Source: Aplidium turbinatum (Eukaryota; Chordata; Ascidiacea; Aplousobranchia; Polyclinidae). From it: 64,000 nucleotides of DNA. Of the stretch, positions 63,774 through 64,000 are shown piece after piece. The notes under the pieces were generated by a model. That model did not search any database. It had not been told where the DNA came from and saw nothing but the letters and a program-made list of their open reading frames with translations. The stretch covers positions 11,315,501 through 11,379,500 of the forward strand of contig OU964932.1 of NCBI GenBank assembly GCA_918807975.1, in the 5' to 3' direction. Each line of letters begins with the position of its first letter. Within the stretch, counting starts at the first letter, position 1. The position numbers and the translations under genes are program-made.

Positions 63774-64000
63774 CTGAAATTGAAATAGGTAGATGGCTTA
63801 TCACTTCAACTATGACATTCTGAGCGGGTTATTCAAACCGTTATTGACCAAACTGAGTCAGTGGCATAAAGGCCGCGCACATATGTGAAACAGTCAATTT
63901 CAAGCTTTTAAAGAGCTTCCTCAGTCCAAGACCGACCAATCTTTAATTAAGTAAGAAACTGAAATCACGAAAAAAATTACAAATAACATTTTGTGAAGCT
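63774..64000 (-). other. Intron of the C2H2 gene, to window edge
   Basis: No further exon in frame could be found between the acceptor at 63774 and the window end. Confidence 0.5.

Overview
The window is nuclear DNA of an animal. It has spliced genes with GT-AG introns (one GC-AG), AT-rich intergenic DNA and very many transposable elements. I rebuilt four host genes by exon phase: BANF1 (barrier-to-autointegration factor, + strand, 24833-32153), CEBPZ/Noc1 (ribosome-biogenesis CBF/Mak21 protein, + strand, 19 coding exons, 47520-59644), an unrecognised 95-residue gene (- strand, 38142-42197), and the last two coding exons of a C2H2 gene resembling the ELM2-SANT proteins TRERF1/ZNF541 (- strand, 62918-63773, running off the right edge). 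All four gene contents are metazoan. The mix of tRNA-derived SINEs, hAT, pogo, Harbinger-like and piggyBac-like elements, with about 16 kb per gene, suits an invertebrate such as a tunicate with a mid-sized genome. I cannot fix the species.

Layout. 1-24.8 kb is a transposon graveyard with no host gene: a SINE (2.2 kb), a three-level nest (2.9-5.4 kb), a foldback element (5.5-6.2 kb), an old hAT with a nested foldback element (6.3-8.3 kb), a CAGTGGCGTA-ended element (9.5-10.8 kb), a 3.2-kb long-inverted-repeat transposon with a broken transposase (10.8-14.0 kb), a TTA-flanked MITE (14.7 kb), a TA-flanked element (15.1-16.4 kb), and a 7.1-kb composite (16.6-23.7 kb) in which one transposon has been invaded by a second transposon and a LINE, the second carrying a SINE split by a MITE. 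24.8-32.2 kb is BANF1; its single 7-kb intron holds a SINE split by a hAT split by a pogo/Tigger remnant that carries another SINE, plus a pogo-type MITE and another hAT. 32-38 kb holds more repeats, including a piggyBac-like element. 38.1-42.2 kb is the small minus-strand gene with two hAT elements in intron 1. 42.2-47.5 kb lies between divergent genes and holds SINE and foldback repeats. 47.5-59.6 kb is CEBPZ, and 59.7-62.9 kb is the interval shared by CEBPZ and the minus-strand C2H2 gene, which converge.

The host genes do not form a pathway. BANF1 binds DNA at the nuclear envelope, CEBPZ works in nucleolar 60S assembly, and the C2H2 gene is probably a chromatin corepressor subunit. What ties the window together is serial insertion: exact 8-bp, TA, TTA and TTAA target duplications let many insertions be placed to the base and ordered in time. 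The least explained items are an approximately 90-bp hairpin family clustered in and beyond CEBPZ, a transposase with very long inverted repeats that I cannot place in a superfamily, and a striking excess of the word TAGGCTA/TAGCCTA in non-coding DNA.
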